NCBI RefSeq assembly: GCF_037055355.1
Contig: NZ_CP146350.1
Span: 3,371,001 to 3,435,000, forward strand
Length of the DNA stretch: 64,000 bases
Direction: 5' to 3'
Source: Streptomyces sp. DG1A-41
GTDB lineage: Bacteria; Actinomycetota; Actinomycetes; Streptomycetales; Streptomycetaceae
Part shown: piece after piece, positions 24,767 to 33,419 of the stretch
Layout: every line of letters starts with the position of its first letter
Position numbering within the stretch: position 1 is the stretch's first letter
Notes under the pieces: model-generated
What the model was told of the DNA's origin: nothing
What the model saw: only the letters and a program-made list of their open reading frames with translations
The model's database searches: none
Program-made: the position numbers and the translations under genes

Positions 24767-25810
24767 CTATGCGGTCGCACGCTCCGCGTACATCTTGGCG
24801 ATCACCGCCTCGATGTCCGGCTCACGCACCGACAGGTCCACCAGCGGGTACTGCGCCGCGATCCGCGCGACCAGTGGCGCCGCCGACTCCGCCGCCGGGA
24901 ACGCCAGCCACTGCCGCGGACCGTCCACCCGGACGACCCGGGCGGGTGCCGGGGCGTCGATCGGCGGCAGTTCCCGCTCCAGGTCCACCACCAGCGTCCG
25001 CTCGCTCTCCCCCGCCTCGTGCAGCCCGGCGAGCGGGCCGTCGTACATCAGGCGCCCGTGGTCGATGACCATCACCCGCTTGCACAACTGCTCGATGTCC
25101 TGGAGGTCGTGCGTGGTCAGCAGCACCGTCGTGCCTCGCTCGGCGTTCAACTCCCGCAGGAACTCCCGCACCTTGGACTTGGAGACGACGTCGAGGCCGA
25201 TGGTCGGTTCGTCGAGGTACAGCACCTCCGGGTCGTGCAGCAGCGCCGCCGCGATGTCGCCGCGCATCCGCTGCCCGAGAGAGAGCTGCCGTACCGGCAC
25301 GTCCAGCAGGTCGCCCAGGTCGAGGAGTTCGACCAGACGGTCGAGGTTCTCGCGGTAACGGGCGTCCGGGATCCGGTACATGCGGTGCATCAGCCGGTAG
25401 GAGTCGACCAGCGGGAGGTCCCACCACAGCGTCGTACGCTGCCCGAACACCACGCCGATGCGGTGCGCGAGCCGCGTGCGTTCACGGGAGGGGTCGATGC
25501 CGGCGACGCGGAGCCGGCCGGCGCTCGGTGTGAGGATGCCGGTCAGCATCTTGATCGTGGTCGACTTGCCGGCGCCGTTCGGGCCGATGTAGCCGACCAT
25601 CTCGCCGCGTTCCACGCGGAAGGAGATCGAGTCGACGGCCCGCACCTGCCGCCGCTCCCGTTTCATGAAGCCGGTCTTCTTGCGTACGTCGAAGACCTTC
25701 TCGACGCCGTCGAGTTCGATGAACCCGCCGCCGTCCGCCCCGCCCGAACCGTCGCCCGCCCCGGTCGACCCGCCGTCCACTCCGGTCAGCCCGCTGTCCA
25801 CCCCGGTCAC
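24767..25810 (-). CDS. ABC-2 transporter ATPase
   Basis: This 347-residue protein starts at the GTG at 25810 with GGGAG upstream, one base after the stop of the permease before it. A Gly/Thr-rich 35-residue N-terminal extension precedes the ATPase. Walker A is GPNGAGKST, the Q-loop follows in VVFGQRTTLWW, the signature is QLSLGQRMRGD and Walker B is VLYLDEPTIGLD. The switch His is in TTHDLQD. The subfamily (with TTLWWDLP) is that of ABC-2 exporters with two unequal permeases. The substrate is unknown. Confidence 0.93.
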   Translation of the reverse strand: MTGVDSGLTGVDGGSTGAGDGSGGADGGGFIELDGVEKVFDVRKKTGFMKRERRQVRAVDSISFRVERGEMVGYIGPNGAGKSTTIKMLTGILTPSAGRLRVAGIDPSRERTRLAHRIGVVFGQRTTLWWDLPLVDSYRLMHRMYRIPDARYRENLDRLVELLDLGDLLDVPVRQLSLGQRMRGDIAAALLHDPEVLYLDEPTIGLDVVSKSKVREFLRELNAERGTTVLLTTHDLQDIEQLCKRVMVIDHGRLMYDGPLAGLHEAGESERTLVVDLERELPPIDAPAPARVVRVDGPRQWLAFPAAESAAPLVARIAAQYPLVDLSVREPDIEAVIAKMYAERATA

Positions 25811-25811
25811 C

Positions 25812-26633
25812 TCAACTCCCTGTACTCCGGTAGGAACGAAGCCCCACCCGCCACGCCACCCCCGCCAGCGCACAGCAGGCCACTGCCACCAGCGGTGACG
25901 CGAAGGCCGTCCACGGGGGCAGCTCGATCGGGTACGGCCTGCCCAGCACGTAGGCGGCGGGGACCCAGTTGACGAAGGCGAGCGGCAGCATGAAGGTCAC
26001 GCCGCGCACCAGGTCCTTCCCGAACACGGTCGGCGGATACTGAAGCAGCGTGGTCCCGCCGTACGTGAACGCGTTCTGCACCTCGGCGGCGTCCTGGGCG
26101 AAGATCTGGAAGGCCGCGCCCGCCACGAACACCGCCGAGAAGATCGCCGCTCCGCTGACCACCATCACCGGCACCAGCAGCGCCTTCGGCGCACTCCAGT
26201 CGACGTCGACCGAGGCCAGCGCCCAGGCCAGTACCACCGCACCCTGGGTGATCCGGCCCAGTCGGCGCAGCGCGAAGCGGTCGGCCCCGACCTGGGCGAG
26301 CACCGGCGCGGGACGCACGAGCAGGATGTCGAACGAGCCGTCGCGCATCCGGGCGCCCAGGACGTCCATCGAGCCGAGCACCAGGTCGGCGATCCCGAAC
26401 GCCGTCACCGACAGCCCGTACAGGAAGGCGATCTCGGGCAGTGTCCAGCCGCCCAGCGAGTCGACCTGCGAGAACATCAGCAGGATCCCCACGAAGTCCA
26501 GGCCGGTCACCATCAGGTTGCCGAACACCGTGACGACGAAGGAGGTGCGGTAGGTCATGCTGGACCGCACCCACATCCCGGCGATCAGCCGGTAGGCCCG
26601 CAGCCCCTCCAGCAGGACGCTCCGCTCACCCAC
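25812..26633 (-). CDS. ABC-2 permease, second subunit
   Basis: This 273-residue membrane protein has about six membrane segments and the DUF990-like ABC-2 pattern (GSMDVLGARMRDGSFDILLV; QDAAEVQNAFTYGG). Its GTG start overlaps the end of the first permease by 8 bases and its stop is one base before the ATPase start, so the three genes form a tight operon. It forms the transmembrane pore with the other permease. Confidence 0.88.
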   Translation of the reverse strand: MGERSVLLEGLRAYRLIAGMWVRSSMTYRTSFVVTVFGNLMVTGLDFVGILLMFSQVDSLGGWTLPEIAFLYGLSVTAFGIADLVLGSMDVLGARMRDGSFDILLVRPAPVLAQVGADRFALRRLGRITQGAVVLAWALASVDVDWSAPKALLVPVMVVSGAAIFSAVFVAGAAFQIFAQDAAEVQNAFTYGGTTLLQYPPTVFGKDLVRGVTFMLPLAFVNWVPAAYVLGRPYPIELPPWTAFASPLVAVACCALAGVAWRVGLRSYRSTGS

Positions 26634-27432
26634 CCTGCACCACCACCCGCCGCGTCGCGGCCGACTGCAACAGCCGACCCGCCGCCAGCAGCGCCACCGC
26701 CCACGCCGCCTGGAAGACGAACGCCCGGAGCGGGTCGGTCTCCCCCATCAGCACATCCGCCGGCATCTGGATCTGCGCCGCCCACGGCAGCACCCGCACG
26801 ATGTCGCCGAACACGCCCGGGAAGGCGTTCAGCGGCAGCACCATGCCCGAGAAGAAGACTCCCGTGATCATCAGCACCTGGTTGACGCCCATGCCGTCCA
26901 TGAGCCAGAACACGCTCAGGGCCGCCAGGTAGCGGATCGCGAAGCTGACGACCGTCGCCAGCAGGAGCGTGACCACGAAGGCCGCCCACGGGGTGACCGA
27001 CGTCGGCAGCGCCATGGGGAAGAAGACCGCGCCGAACGCGAACGGGACGACGCCCCGCCCCAGCATCTGGAACAGCGCCCGCCCCACGTCGCCCGCCAGC
27101 CACCACAGCTGGAGATCGGCCGGCCGGTACAGGTCGACGGCGATCTCACCCGTGCGGATGCGCTCCATCAGGTCCTTCTCGGCTCCGCCGCCCTGGATGG
27201 CCAGCGTCGCGTAGAGGCACTGCCCCAGCCACACGTACGTCACGGCCTGCGCCTGGTCGTACCCTCCCAGGTGCGGCCTCTCCTCCCACAGCGCCAGGTA
27301 CGTGTAGACGAGGATGAGACCGAAGACGGTGTTGGTGAACACCCCGGCCACGGTGGCCGCCTTGTACGTCGCGTACCGCCTGAAGCCCCCCGCCGCGACG
27401 GCCGCGTACAACCGTCCCGAGCCCACATCCAC
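26626..27432 (-). CDS. ABC-2 permease, first subunit
   Basis: This 268-residue protein has six membrane segments and the ABC-2 hallmark cytoplasmic stretch MERIRTGEIAVDLYRPADLQ. It is first in the operon permease - permease - ATPase. No dedicated regulator is adjacent. The export substrate cannot be told from sequence. Confidence 0.88.
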   Translation of the reverse strand: MDVGSGRLYAAVAAGGFRRYATYKAATVAGVFTNTVFGLILVYTYLALWEERPHLGGYDQAQAVTYVWLGQCLYATLAIQGGGAEKDLMERIRTGEIAVDLYRPADLQLWWLAGDVGRALFQMLGRGVVPFAFGAVFFPMALPTSVTPWAAFVVTLLLATVVSFAIRYLAALSVFWLMDGMGVNQVLMITGVFFSGMVLPLNAFPGVFGDIVRVLPWAAQIQMPADVLMGETDPLRAFVFQAAWAVALLAAGRLLQSAATRRVVVQGG

Positions 27433-27886
27433 AGCCCTCCTCGCCGCCCGGCACCGAAGCGCAGGAGCCTAGTGGGCCGACGATCAGCCGTGCCACGGAT
27501 TTTTCGGCAGGGGTGGGGAGCGCCGCAGGGCGAGTGGGGGCCGGCCCAGACGGTACGATCCGTTCCGTCCGCGTGGGCCGAGGCGCCCGTGGCCAGGGCG
27601 AGCAGTGCGGCGGCGGTGCCGGCCAGGGCGGAGCGTGCGAGCAGTCGCAGCGTCGGTCGTGTCCCCACCTCGGCGAATCTCGCGCAGGCAAGATCGCTAT
27701 TCGAACAGGCTTGCAGGGTGACACCGTTCACCCTGCGCCCGCCCCGCGCGGGGCCGGCCTCGCCACACGGCTCACGACACGGCCCTCGATCAGGGAACTG
27801 ATCGCCGGACGGGACAGTCTTCATCACAGGGGCGCAAGAGCGAGCAGAGACGTACGGGAACGACGTACGACGCGAAACAGGAGTCC
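27433..27886. other. Intergenic region with orphan signal-peptide-like frame
   Basis: These 454 bases separate the divergent ABC operon and penicillin-binding protein gene. On the minus strand a GTG at 27668 begins a clear Sec signal peptide (LARSALAGTAAALLALATGA, then SAHADG), but the frame continues as an unlikely Arg/Pro-rich sequence into the permease gene. It may be the relic of a secreted-protein gene. No strong promoter is evident. Confidence 0.35.
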
Positions 27887-30286
27887 GTGCACGACATGAG
27901 TGACGAGCCTCAGCCGCAGCAGCCGACACCGGGCTGGGCACCGAGAGAGCCGCAGGCGGACGGCGATCCGAACACGCCTCAGGCCCGGCCGGCCGGGAAA
28001 CCGAAGCGGACCGGCTGGCGCCGGATCATCCCGACCTGGCGCATGACGCTCGGCGCCTTCATCATCGTCGCCCTGCTGCTGGTCGGCGGCTTCTTCCTCG
28101 GCTACTCGCTGGTCAAGATCCCGCCGGCCAACGCGCTCGCCACCAAGCAGGCCAACGTCTACCTCTACGCGGACGGTTCGGTGATCGCCCGCGACGGCGA
28201 GATCAACCGGGAGAACGTCTCGCTCCCGCAGATCTCCAAGGACGCCCAGCACGCGATCCTGGCCGCGGAGGACCGCGACTTCTACACCGAGTCCGCCGTC
28301 GACCCCAAGGCCATGGTCCGGGCGGCCTGGAACACGGCCCTCGGCAAGGGCAAGCAGTCCGGCTCCACGATCACGCAGCAGTACGTGAAGAACTACTACC
28401 TGCGCCAGGACCAGACCATCACGCGCAAGGCCAAGGAGTTCTTCATCGCGATCAAGCTGGACCGCGAGGTGAGCAAGGACCACATCCTCGAGGGCTACCT
28501 CAACACCAGCTACTTCGGCCGCAACGCCTACGGCATCCAGGCCGCCGCCCAGGCCTACTACGGCATGGACGCCACGGACCTCGACCCGGCCCGCGCCGCC
28601 TACCTCGCCGCGCTCGTCAACGCCCCCAGCCAGTACGACGTCGTCGCCCACCCCGAGAACCGCAAGGCCGCCGAGTCCCGCTGGAACTACGTCCTGGACG
28701 GCATGGTCAAGAAGGGCTGGCTCAGCGAGTCGAAGCGGGCCGGCATGAAGTTCCCGATGCCGAAGGAGTCCACCCTCTCCACCGGCATGTCCGGCCAGCG
28801 CGGCTACATCGTCCGGACCGTCAAGGACTACCTCACCCAGAACAAGATCATCGACGAGAGCCGGCTCGACGCCGGCGGCTACCGCATCACCACGACGCTC
28901 CAGAAGCCCAGGCAGGACGCCTTCGTGAAGGCCGTCAACGACAAGCTCATGGACAAGCTGGACACGAAGAACAACAAGGTCGACACCTACGTCCGCGCGG
29001 GCGGCGCCGCCGTCGACCCCAAGACCGGCAAGGTCGTGGCGATGTACAACGGCATCGACTACGTCAAGCAGTACACCCCGAACGCCACCCGCAGGGACTT
29101 CCAGGTCGGCTCCACCTTCAAGCCGTTCGTGTTCACCTCGGCCGTCGAGAACGACTCGCAGACCCAGGACGGCCGCCCGATCACCCCGAACACGATCTAC
29201 GACGGCACCAACAAGCGCCCCGTCCAGGGCTGGGCCGGCGACCCGTACGCCCCGGAGAACGAGGACCAGGTCTCCTACGGCGACATCACCGTCACCGAGG
29301 CCACCGACAAGTCCGTGAACTCGGTATACGCCCAGATGGCGGCCGACGTCGGTCCGCAGAAGGTCAAGCAGACCGCGATCGACCTCGGCGTCCCCGAGAC
29401 CACCCCCGACCTCGCCGACGGCCCCGCCATCGCGCTCGGCACGGCCACCGCCAGCGTCCTCGACATGGCGGAGGCGTACGCCACGCTCGCCAACCACGGC
29501 CGGCACGGCACGTACACGATGGTCGAGAAGGTCACCAAGGAGGGCTCGCCGATCGCGCTGCCCGAGCGGCGCACCCGGCAGGCCGTGAGCCGCGAGGCCG
29601 CCGACACCACCACCTCGGTCCTGCGGAGCGTCGTCCAGAACGGCACGGCCTCCGCCGCGCAGGCCGCGGGCCGCCCCGCCGCGGGCAAGACCGGCACCGC
29701 CGAGGAGGACACGGCGGCCTGGTTCGCGGGCTACACCCCCGACCTCGCCACGGTCGTCTCCGTCATGGGCCAGGACCCGGTCACCGCCGCCCACAAGTCG
29801 CTGTACGGCGCGATGGGCCTCCCGCGCATCAACGGCGGCGGGGCGCCCGCCGAGATCTGGGCCCAGTTCACCCGGGACGCCCTGAAGGGCAAGCCGGTCA
29901 CCGACTTCGACCTCAGGCTCCAGCCGGGCGCCGACGTCCCGCAGGCCCCGGGCACCGAGTCCCCGGCCGACCCGACCACGGGCGGCACGACCGACGGCGG
30001 CGGCACGTCCACCGGCGGCCAGGACAGCGGCACCGAGACGCCCGGCCAGTCCCCGAGCGCGCCCGAGGGGCAGACTCAGGGCCAGACCGACGGCGGCACC
30101 ACCGACGGCGGCACGGGCGGCGAATCCCCGAGCGGCGGTACCGCGGACGGCGGCACGGGAGACGGCGGCACCGCCACCGACGGCGCTACGACGGAAGGCG
30201 GCGGCGACACGACAGACGGCGGCTCGACGGGCCGCCCGACGGGCCCCGGCTGGGGCGTGGTCCCGCAGATGGCGCGCCGCGAATGA
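27887..30286 (+). CDS. Class A penicillin-binding protein
   Basis: This 799-residue bifunctional peptidoglycan synthase is taken from the GTG at 27887 (an ATG nine bases later is possible; AGGAG lies upstream). One membrane anchor spans ~residues 53-75. The GT51 glycosyltransferase has catalytic E128 in AAEDRDFY and the GSTITQQYVKNYYL motif. The transpeptidase has S409 in STFKPF (SxxK), SVN at ~476 and KTG at 601. The last ~110 residues are a disordered Thr/Gly/Asp tail with TDGG repeats, typical of actinobacterial PBPs. It builds and cross-links the wall outside the membrane. Confidence 0.95.
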   Translation: MHDMSDEPQPQQPTPGWAPREPQADGDPNTPQARPAGKPKRTGWRRIIPTWRMTLGAFIIVALLLVGGFFLGYSLVKIPPANALATKQANVYLYADGSVIARDGEINRENVSLPQISKDAQHAILAAEDRDFYTESAVDPKAMVRAAWNTALGKGKQSGSTITQQYVKNYYLRQDQTITRKAKEFFIAIKLDREVSKDHILEGYLNTSYFGRNAYGIQAAAQAYYGMDATDLDPARAAYLAALVNAPSQYDVVAHPENRKAAESRWNYVLDGMVKKGWLSESKRAGMKFPMPKESTLSTGMSGQRGYIVRTVKDYLTQNKIIDESRLDAGGYRITTTLQKPRQDAFVKAVNDKLMDKLDTKNNKVDTYVRAGGAAVDPKTGKVVAMYNGIDYVKQYTPNATRRDFQVGSTFKPFVFTSAVENDSQTQDGRPITPNTIYDGTNKRPVQGWAGDPYAPENEDQVSYGDITVTEATDKSVNSVYAQMAADVGPQKVKQTAIDLGVPETTPDLADGPAIALGTATASVLDMAEAYATLANHGRHGTYTMVEKVTKEGSPIALPERRTRQAVSREAADTTTSVLRSVVQNGTASAAQAAGRPAAGKTGTAEEDTAAWFAGYTPDLATVVSVMGQDPVTAAHKSLYGAMGLPRINGGGAPAEIWAQFTRDALKGKPVTDFDLRLQPGADVPQAPGTESPADPTTGGTTDGGGTSTGGQDSGTETPGQSPSAPEGQTQGQTDGGTTDGGTGGESPSGGTADGGTGDGGTATDGATTEGGGDTTDGGSTGRPTGPGWGVVPQMARRE

Positions 30287-30319
30287 GCCGCCCGCTGCCG
30301 CTTACTCAGTGACCCGCGA

Positions 30320-30351
30320 AAGGGGCCGGTGACGATCGTCACCGGCCCCTT
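30320..30351. terminator. Bidirectional terminator, perfect palindrome
   Basis: A 32-base perfect palindrome (half AAGGGGCCGGTGACGA) lies between the convergent PBP and GroES-like genes. It ends in CCCCTTCT, giving a short U-bearing tail for the plus strand. Confidence 0.85.
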
Positions 30352-30375
30352 CTGCTACTGCTACTGCTACTGGAG

Positions 30376-30732
30376 CTACAGATAGAGGCCCGTCGAGTCC
30401 TCCGAGCCCTCGAACCGGTCCGCGGCCACGGCGTGCAGATCACGCTCGCGCATGAGCACGTACGCGATACCGCGCACCTCGACCTCGGCACGGTCCTCCG
30501 GGTCGAACAGAACCCGGTCGCCCGGCTCCACGGTCCGTACGTTCTGCCCCACCGCGACGACCTCGGCCCAGGCCAGCCGCCGGCCGACCGCCGCCGTGGC
30601 GGGGATCAGGATGCCGCCGCCGGAACGCCGCTCGCCCTCGCTGGTGTCCTGCCGCACGAGTACGCGGTCGTGCAGCATCCGGATGGGCAGCTTGTCGGGA
30701 TGGGTGCTGTGCTCGTTTCTGTTGGCGCTCAC
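30376..30732 (-). CDS. GroES-like (Cpn10) protein
   Basis: This 118-residue protein is taken from the GTG at 30732. Residues ~15-100 match the Cpn10 fold: IRMLHDRVLVRQD, the mobile-loop region GERRSGGGILIP, VVAVGQ and VEPGDRVLFDPEDRAEVEV. It is not next to groEL, and the main groES-groEL1 operon must lie elsewhere. It is a stand-alone paralogue conserved in Streptomyces, so chaperonin partnership is unproven. Six-base repeats (CTGCTA) lie just beyond its stop. Confidence 0.85.
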   Translation of the reverse strand: MSANRNEHSTHPDKLPIRMLHDRVLVRQDTSEGERRSGGGILIPATAAVGRRLAWAEVVAVGQNVRTVEPGDRVLFDPEDRAEVEVRGIAYVLMRERDLHAVAADRFEGSEDSTGLYL

Positions 30733-30776
30733 GCCCTGAAACCTACCTGTCTTCCCCGAGAACGTACGCGATCGGG

Positions 30777-31106
30777 TCAGCCCTTGCGCCGCCGCGTGCT
30801 GAAGGCGAGCAGACCGACCACTCCGACGACGACGAGGGCCACGGGCACGACCCGCTCCAGCCGCGGGGCGCCGTCCTCGTCCACGAACCGCGCCCTGACA
30901 TCGGTGACGGCCCGGTTGACCTCCACGTAGGCCCGCCCGAGGGTGTGGTCGATGTTGGACGCGACCTTGGCCTTGGCGTCCCCGACGATGGTCTTCGGGT
31001 GAACCCGCACCCCGATCTCGTCGAGGGTCTCGGCCAGGGTCTCGCGGCGGCGCCTGATGTCCGCCTCGATCTGCGCCGGGGTCCTGGTGTCCGCCGTGTC
31101 CGCCAC
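30777..31106 (-). CDS. DUF3618 membrane protein
   Basis: This 109-residue protein starts at the GTG at 31106 with GGAGG upstream. It has the DUF3618 core: RTPAQIEADIRRRRETLAET, then LDEIGVRVHPKTIVGDAKAK. One C-terminal membrane helix follows (VVPVALVVVGVVGLLAF) with a basic end (STRRRKG). Family members lie near stress and membrane-protein genes in actinobacteria; the function is unknown. Confidence 0.85.
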   Translation of the reverse strand: MADTADTRTPAQIEADIRRRRETLAETLDEIGVRVHPKTIVGDAKAKVASNIDHTLGRAYVEVNRAVTDVRARFVDEDGAPRLERVVPVALVVVGVVGLLAFSTRRRKG

Positions 31107-31358
31107 CGTGTCGCCTCCGAAGTCGGTATGAAGCCTGTGCCGCACAGTCTGTCAGCTCCACGGCTCATCGCACTGTCAGGCCCCCCGGTTACCGGAGCCT
31201 TGCAGAGGGCGCGGCGTTCACGCCGGACGACCTCCGCGGGCGTATCCGGCGGGCGGAGACCTCGAAGTCCTCGAACACAGTTGCCCACATCGTGTGCGGT
31301 TCCGGTTGAATGTGATCTTTCGCCGTGAGTGGCCACAAAGCGTCGTACGGTGATCGGT

Positions 31359-31653
31359 ATGCAGCTCCGCTACGACTACCGGGCCTGCCCGTACGCCTCT
31401 CAGCGACACGCGCCGGCGGTGCGTTCGGGTGCGCCCGCGTGGTGCGGAACGACTGCCTGCGCGACAGAAAGTCGAAGGACGCCGTATCGTCGCCGCCGGA
31501 CGGGCGGAGACGCAAAACGCCTGTGGAGCGCCGGTAAGACGGGCACACGTGCCCGCACAGGCCGGTGAAGCAGGAAGCCCTCGGAAGGGTCAGACGATCC
31601 AGACCGGGATTTCTGGACTTCAGGCCAGGGAGCACGTCAAGCTGGTGCGATGA
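31359..31653 (+). pseudogene. TnpB (IS200/IS605 OrfB) remnant, internally deleted
   Basis: Pieces of a TnpB lie in three frames. MQLRYDYRACPYASQR at 31359 is the start. GGAFGCARVVRNDCLRDRK, in another frame, is the conserved FGCARxVxND helix. In the third frame AAGRAETQNACGAPVRRA and GISGLQAREHVKLVR match the usual C-terminal tail. The central RuvC domain is absent. The remnant's TGA at 31651-31653 overlaps the ATG of bcp. The element is dead and no TnpA or end hairpins are recognised. Confidence 0.7.
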
Positions 31654-32117
31654 GCGAGCGACTCCAGCCGGGGGACGTGGCCCCCGCCTTCACCCTGTCC
31701 GACGCCGACGGCACCGAGGTGTCCCTGTCGGACCACAAGGGCCGCAAGGTCATCGTGTACTTCTACCCGGCCGCCCTCACCCCCGGCTGCACCAAGCAGG
31801 CCTGCGACTTCACGGACAACCTGGAGCTGCTGGCCGGCGCGGGCTACGAGGTGATCGGCATCTCCCCCGACAAGCCCGAGAAGCTGGCCAGGTTCCGCGA
31901 CAAGGAGTCGCTGAAGGTCACCCTCCTCGCCGACCCCGACAAGCAGGTCCTGGAGTCCTACGGCGCCTACGGCGAGAAGAAGCTGTACGGCAAGACGGTC
32001 GTCGGCGTCATCCGCTCCACGGTGATCGTGGACGAGGAGGGCAAGGTCGAACGCGCCCTGTACAACGTCAAGGCGACGGGCCACGTGGCCAAGATCATCA
32101 AGGATCTGGGGGTCTGA
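31650..32117 (+). CDS. bcp: Thiol peroxidase of the BCP/PrxQ type
   Basis: This 155-residue peroxiredoxin reduces peroxides using thioredoxin-derived electrons. The peroxidatic Cys is in LTPGCTKQACDF, with the second, resolving Cys five residues on, as in PrxQ. The thioredoxin fold ends in the FRDKESLKVTLLADPD and GVIRSTVIVDEEG strands. The ATG at 31650 lies at the very end of a TnpB remnant and has no clear ribosome site. Its natural leader may have been replaced; a leaderless or insertion-derived promoter would be needed. Confidence 0.95.
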   Translation: MSERLQPGDVAPAFTLSDADGTEVSLSDHKGRKVIVYFYPAALTPGCTKQACDFTDNLELLAGAGYEVIGISPDKPEKLARFRDKESLKVTLLADPDKQVLESYGAYGEKKLYGKTVVGVIRSTVIVDEEGKVERALYNVKATGHVAKIIKDLGV

Positions 32118-32136
32118 GGCCCGCCGCTTGGCTTCT

Positions 32137-32176
32137 GGAACGGCTCGTACCGGCGTGGTCCGGTACGAGCCGTTCC
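32137..32176 (+). terminator. Terminator after bcp
   Basis: A perfect 17-base stem (GGAACGGCTCGTACCGG at 32137-32153 with its complement at 32160-32176) has a 6-base loop, 19 bases after the bcp stop. Confidence 0.8.
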
Positions 32177-32258
32177 GCATTTCGGGCGTGACTGTCCAAT
32201 AAACGGTTCGTTACTCCGTGCGAGATCACGAACGGGTGGTCGGGGGACGGAGGGATCG

Positions 32259-32912
32259 ATGGGGGCAAGTGCGTACACCAGGGAGCGGCTGGAGGAGGCG
32301 GCCCGGGGGGCACGGACGTTGTCGGAGGCGTTGGTGCGGTTGGGCGTGGATCCGAAGAGTTCGACGCGGCGGTATGTGCACGAGCGGATGAAGAAGCTCG
32401 GGGTGGACGTGTCGCACTTCGAACGGGAGGGGGTGAAGTGGACGCGAGACGTCCTTGAGCGGGCGGTCGCGGCGTCGACGAACATGGGCGAGGTGCTGCG
32501 GCACCTCGGCCTTGAGGTGGTAGGCGGACACCACACGCACATCAGCCGCCGGATCAAGGCGTACGGCATCGACACGTCGCACTTCCAGGTGCCGACGAGG
32601 CGTGGGAAGCCCTGGCGTCCGCGAACCCCGGAGGCCTTCCTCGTCGAGCAACCAGCAGATCGCGCCCGGCGTGTTCCGAGTGACCGCCTCAAGTGGGCCA
32701 TGACGATTTCCGGAGTAGCGGAGCGGTGCGCCCTCTGCGGCATAGAGGCGGTCTGGCGGGGCCACCCACTCCCCTTGGAGGTCGATCACATCAACGGCCG
32801 CTGGAGCGACAACCGGATCGAGAACCTTCGGTTCCTGTGCCCCAACTGCCATTCGACGACGGACAATTACCGAGGGCGTGGCAAACGACGCGCGCGGGGG
32901 CATGCCTCATGA
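32259..32912 (+). CDS. HNH endonuclease with duplicated HTH-like repeats
   Basis: This 217-residue protein has two tandem ~50-residue helical repeats in its N-terminal half (LSEALVRLGVDPKSSTRRYV...LGVDVSHF and MGEVLRHLGLEVVGGHHTHI...YGIDTSHF). They look like DNA-binding modules. The C-terminal HNH domain has CALCG, LEVDHINGRWSDNRIENL and FLCPNCHSTT, with His, Asn and both zinc knuckles intact. It resembles phage-type and homing HNH nucleases. It overlaps the next HNH gene by four bases (ATGA). Confidence 0.88.
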   Translation: MGASAYTRERLEEAARGARTLSEALVRLGVDPKSSTRRYVHERMKKLGVDVSHFEREGVKWTRDVLERAVAASTNMGEVLRHLGLEVVGGHHTHISRRIKAYGIDTSHFQVPTRRGKPWRPRTPEAFLVEQPADRARRVPSDRLKWAMTISGVAERCALCGIEAVWRGHPLPLEVDHINGRWSDNRIENLRFLCPNCHSTTDNYRGRGKRRARGHAS

Positions 32913-33403
32913 GCAGCCACAGGGCGCGGCCCACCCCCGAAGAACTGCGTGTCGCGGTCGCCGAGTCCATCTCCCTCGCAGAGGTGCTTCGCCGCCTGGG
33001 ACGCCCGGGCAGTGGCACGCAGCGCGCGTATCTGCGCCAGTGGATCGCCGAGGACCAACTGGCCACCGAGCACTTTCTGGGACAGGCTCACCAGCGAGGA
33101 AAGCGCGGCCCGTCCCTGGGCAGACGTCCTGAGGAGATCCTGGTCAAGCACGACGGCGAGCGTCGGACCCGCACGGTTGTGTTGCGCCGGGCGCTCCACG
33201 AGATGGGCGTGCCTGAAGAGTGCGCGGACTGCGGGGTCGGCCCCGAGTGGCTCGGCAAGCCCATGACGCAGGAGGTCGACCACGTCAACGGTGACTGGAG
33301 CGACGACCGACTGGAGAACCTGCGGTTGCTGTGCCCCAACTGCCACGCTGTCACGAATACCTGGTGTCGAGGCGGGCAGCGACGACATAATCTCGCCCAG
33401 TAA
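32909..33403 (+). CDS. Second HNH endonuclease, coupled
   Basis: This 164-residue protein has an N-terminal repeat like those of its neighbour (ISLAEVLRRLGRPGSGTQRA). Its HNH domain has CADCG, QEVDHVNGDWSDDRLENLRL and LCPNCHAVTN, all key residues present. The ATG overlaps the TGA of the first HNH gene. Sixteen bases beyond its stop lies the tRNA-like gene with anticodon TAG. The pair may be a phage relic or a functional two-subunit nuclease. Confidence 0.85.
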   Translation: MSSHRARPTPEELRVAVAESISLAEVLRRLGRPGSGTQRAYLRQWIAEDQLATEHFLGQAHQRGKRGPSLGRRPEEILVKHDGERRTRTVVLRRALHEMGVPEECADCGVGPEWLGKPMTQEVDHVNGDWSDDRLENLRLLCPNCHAVTNTWCRGGQRRHNLAQ

Positions 33404-33419
33404 AGTAGAAACCTGTTGG

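Noticed and set aside
27824..29794. 656-codon minus-strand open frame
   Set aside because: Antisense to the penicillin-binding protein gene, with Val/Gly/Asp-rich composition typical of shadow frames.
30376..30732. Main groES gene
   Set aside because: No groEL beside it and the N-terminal extension and tail differ from the usual groES-groEL1 operon.
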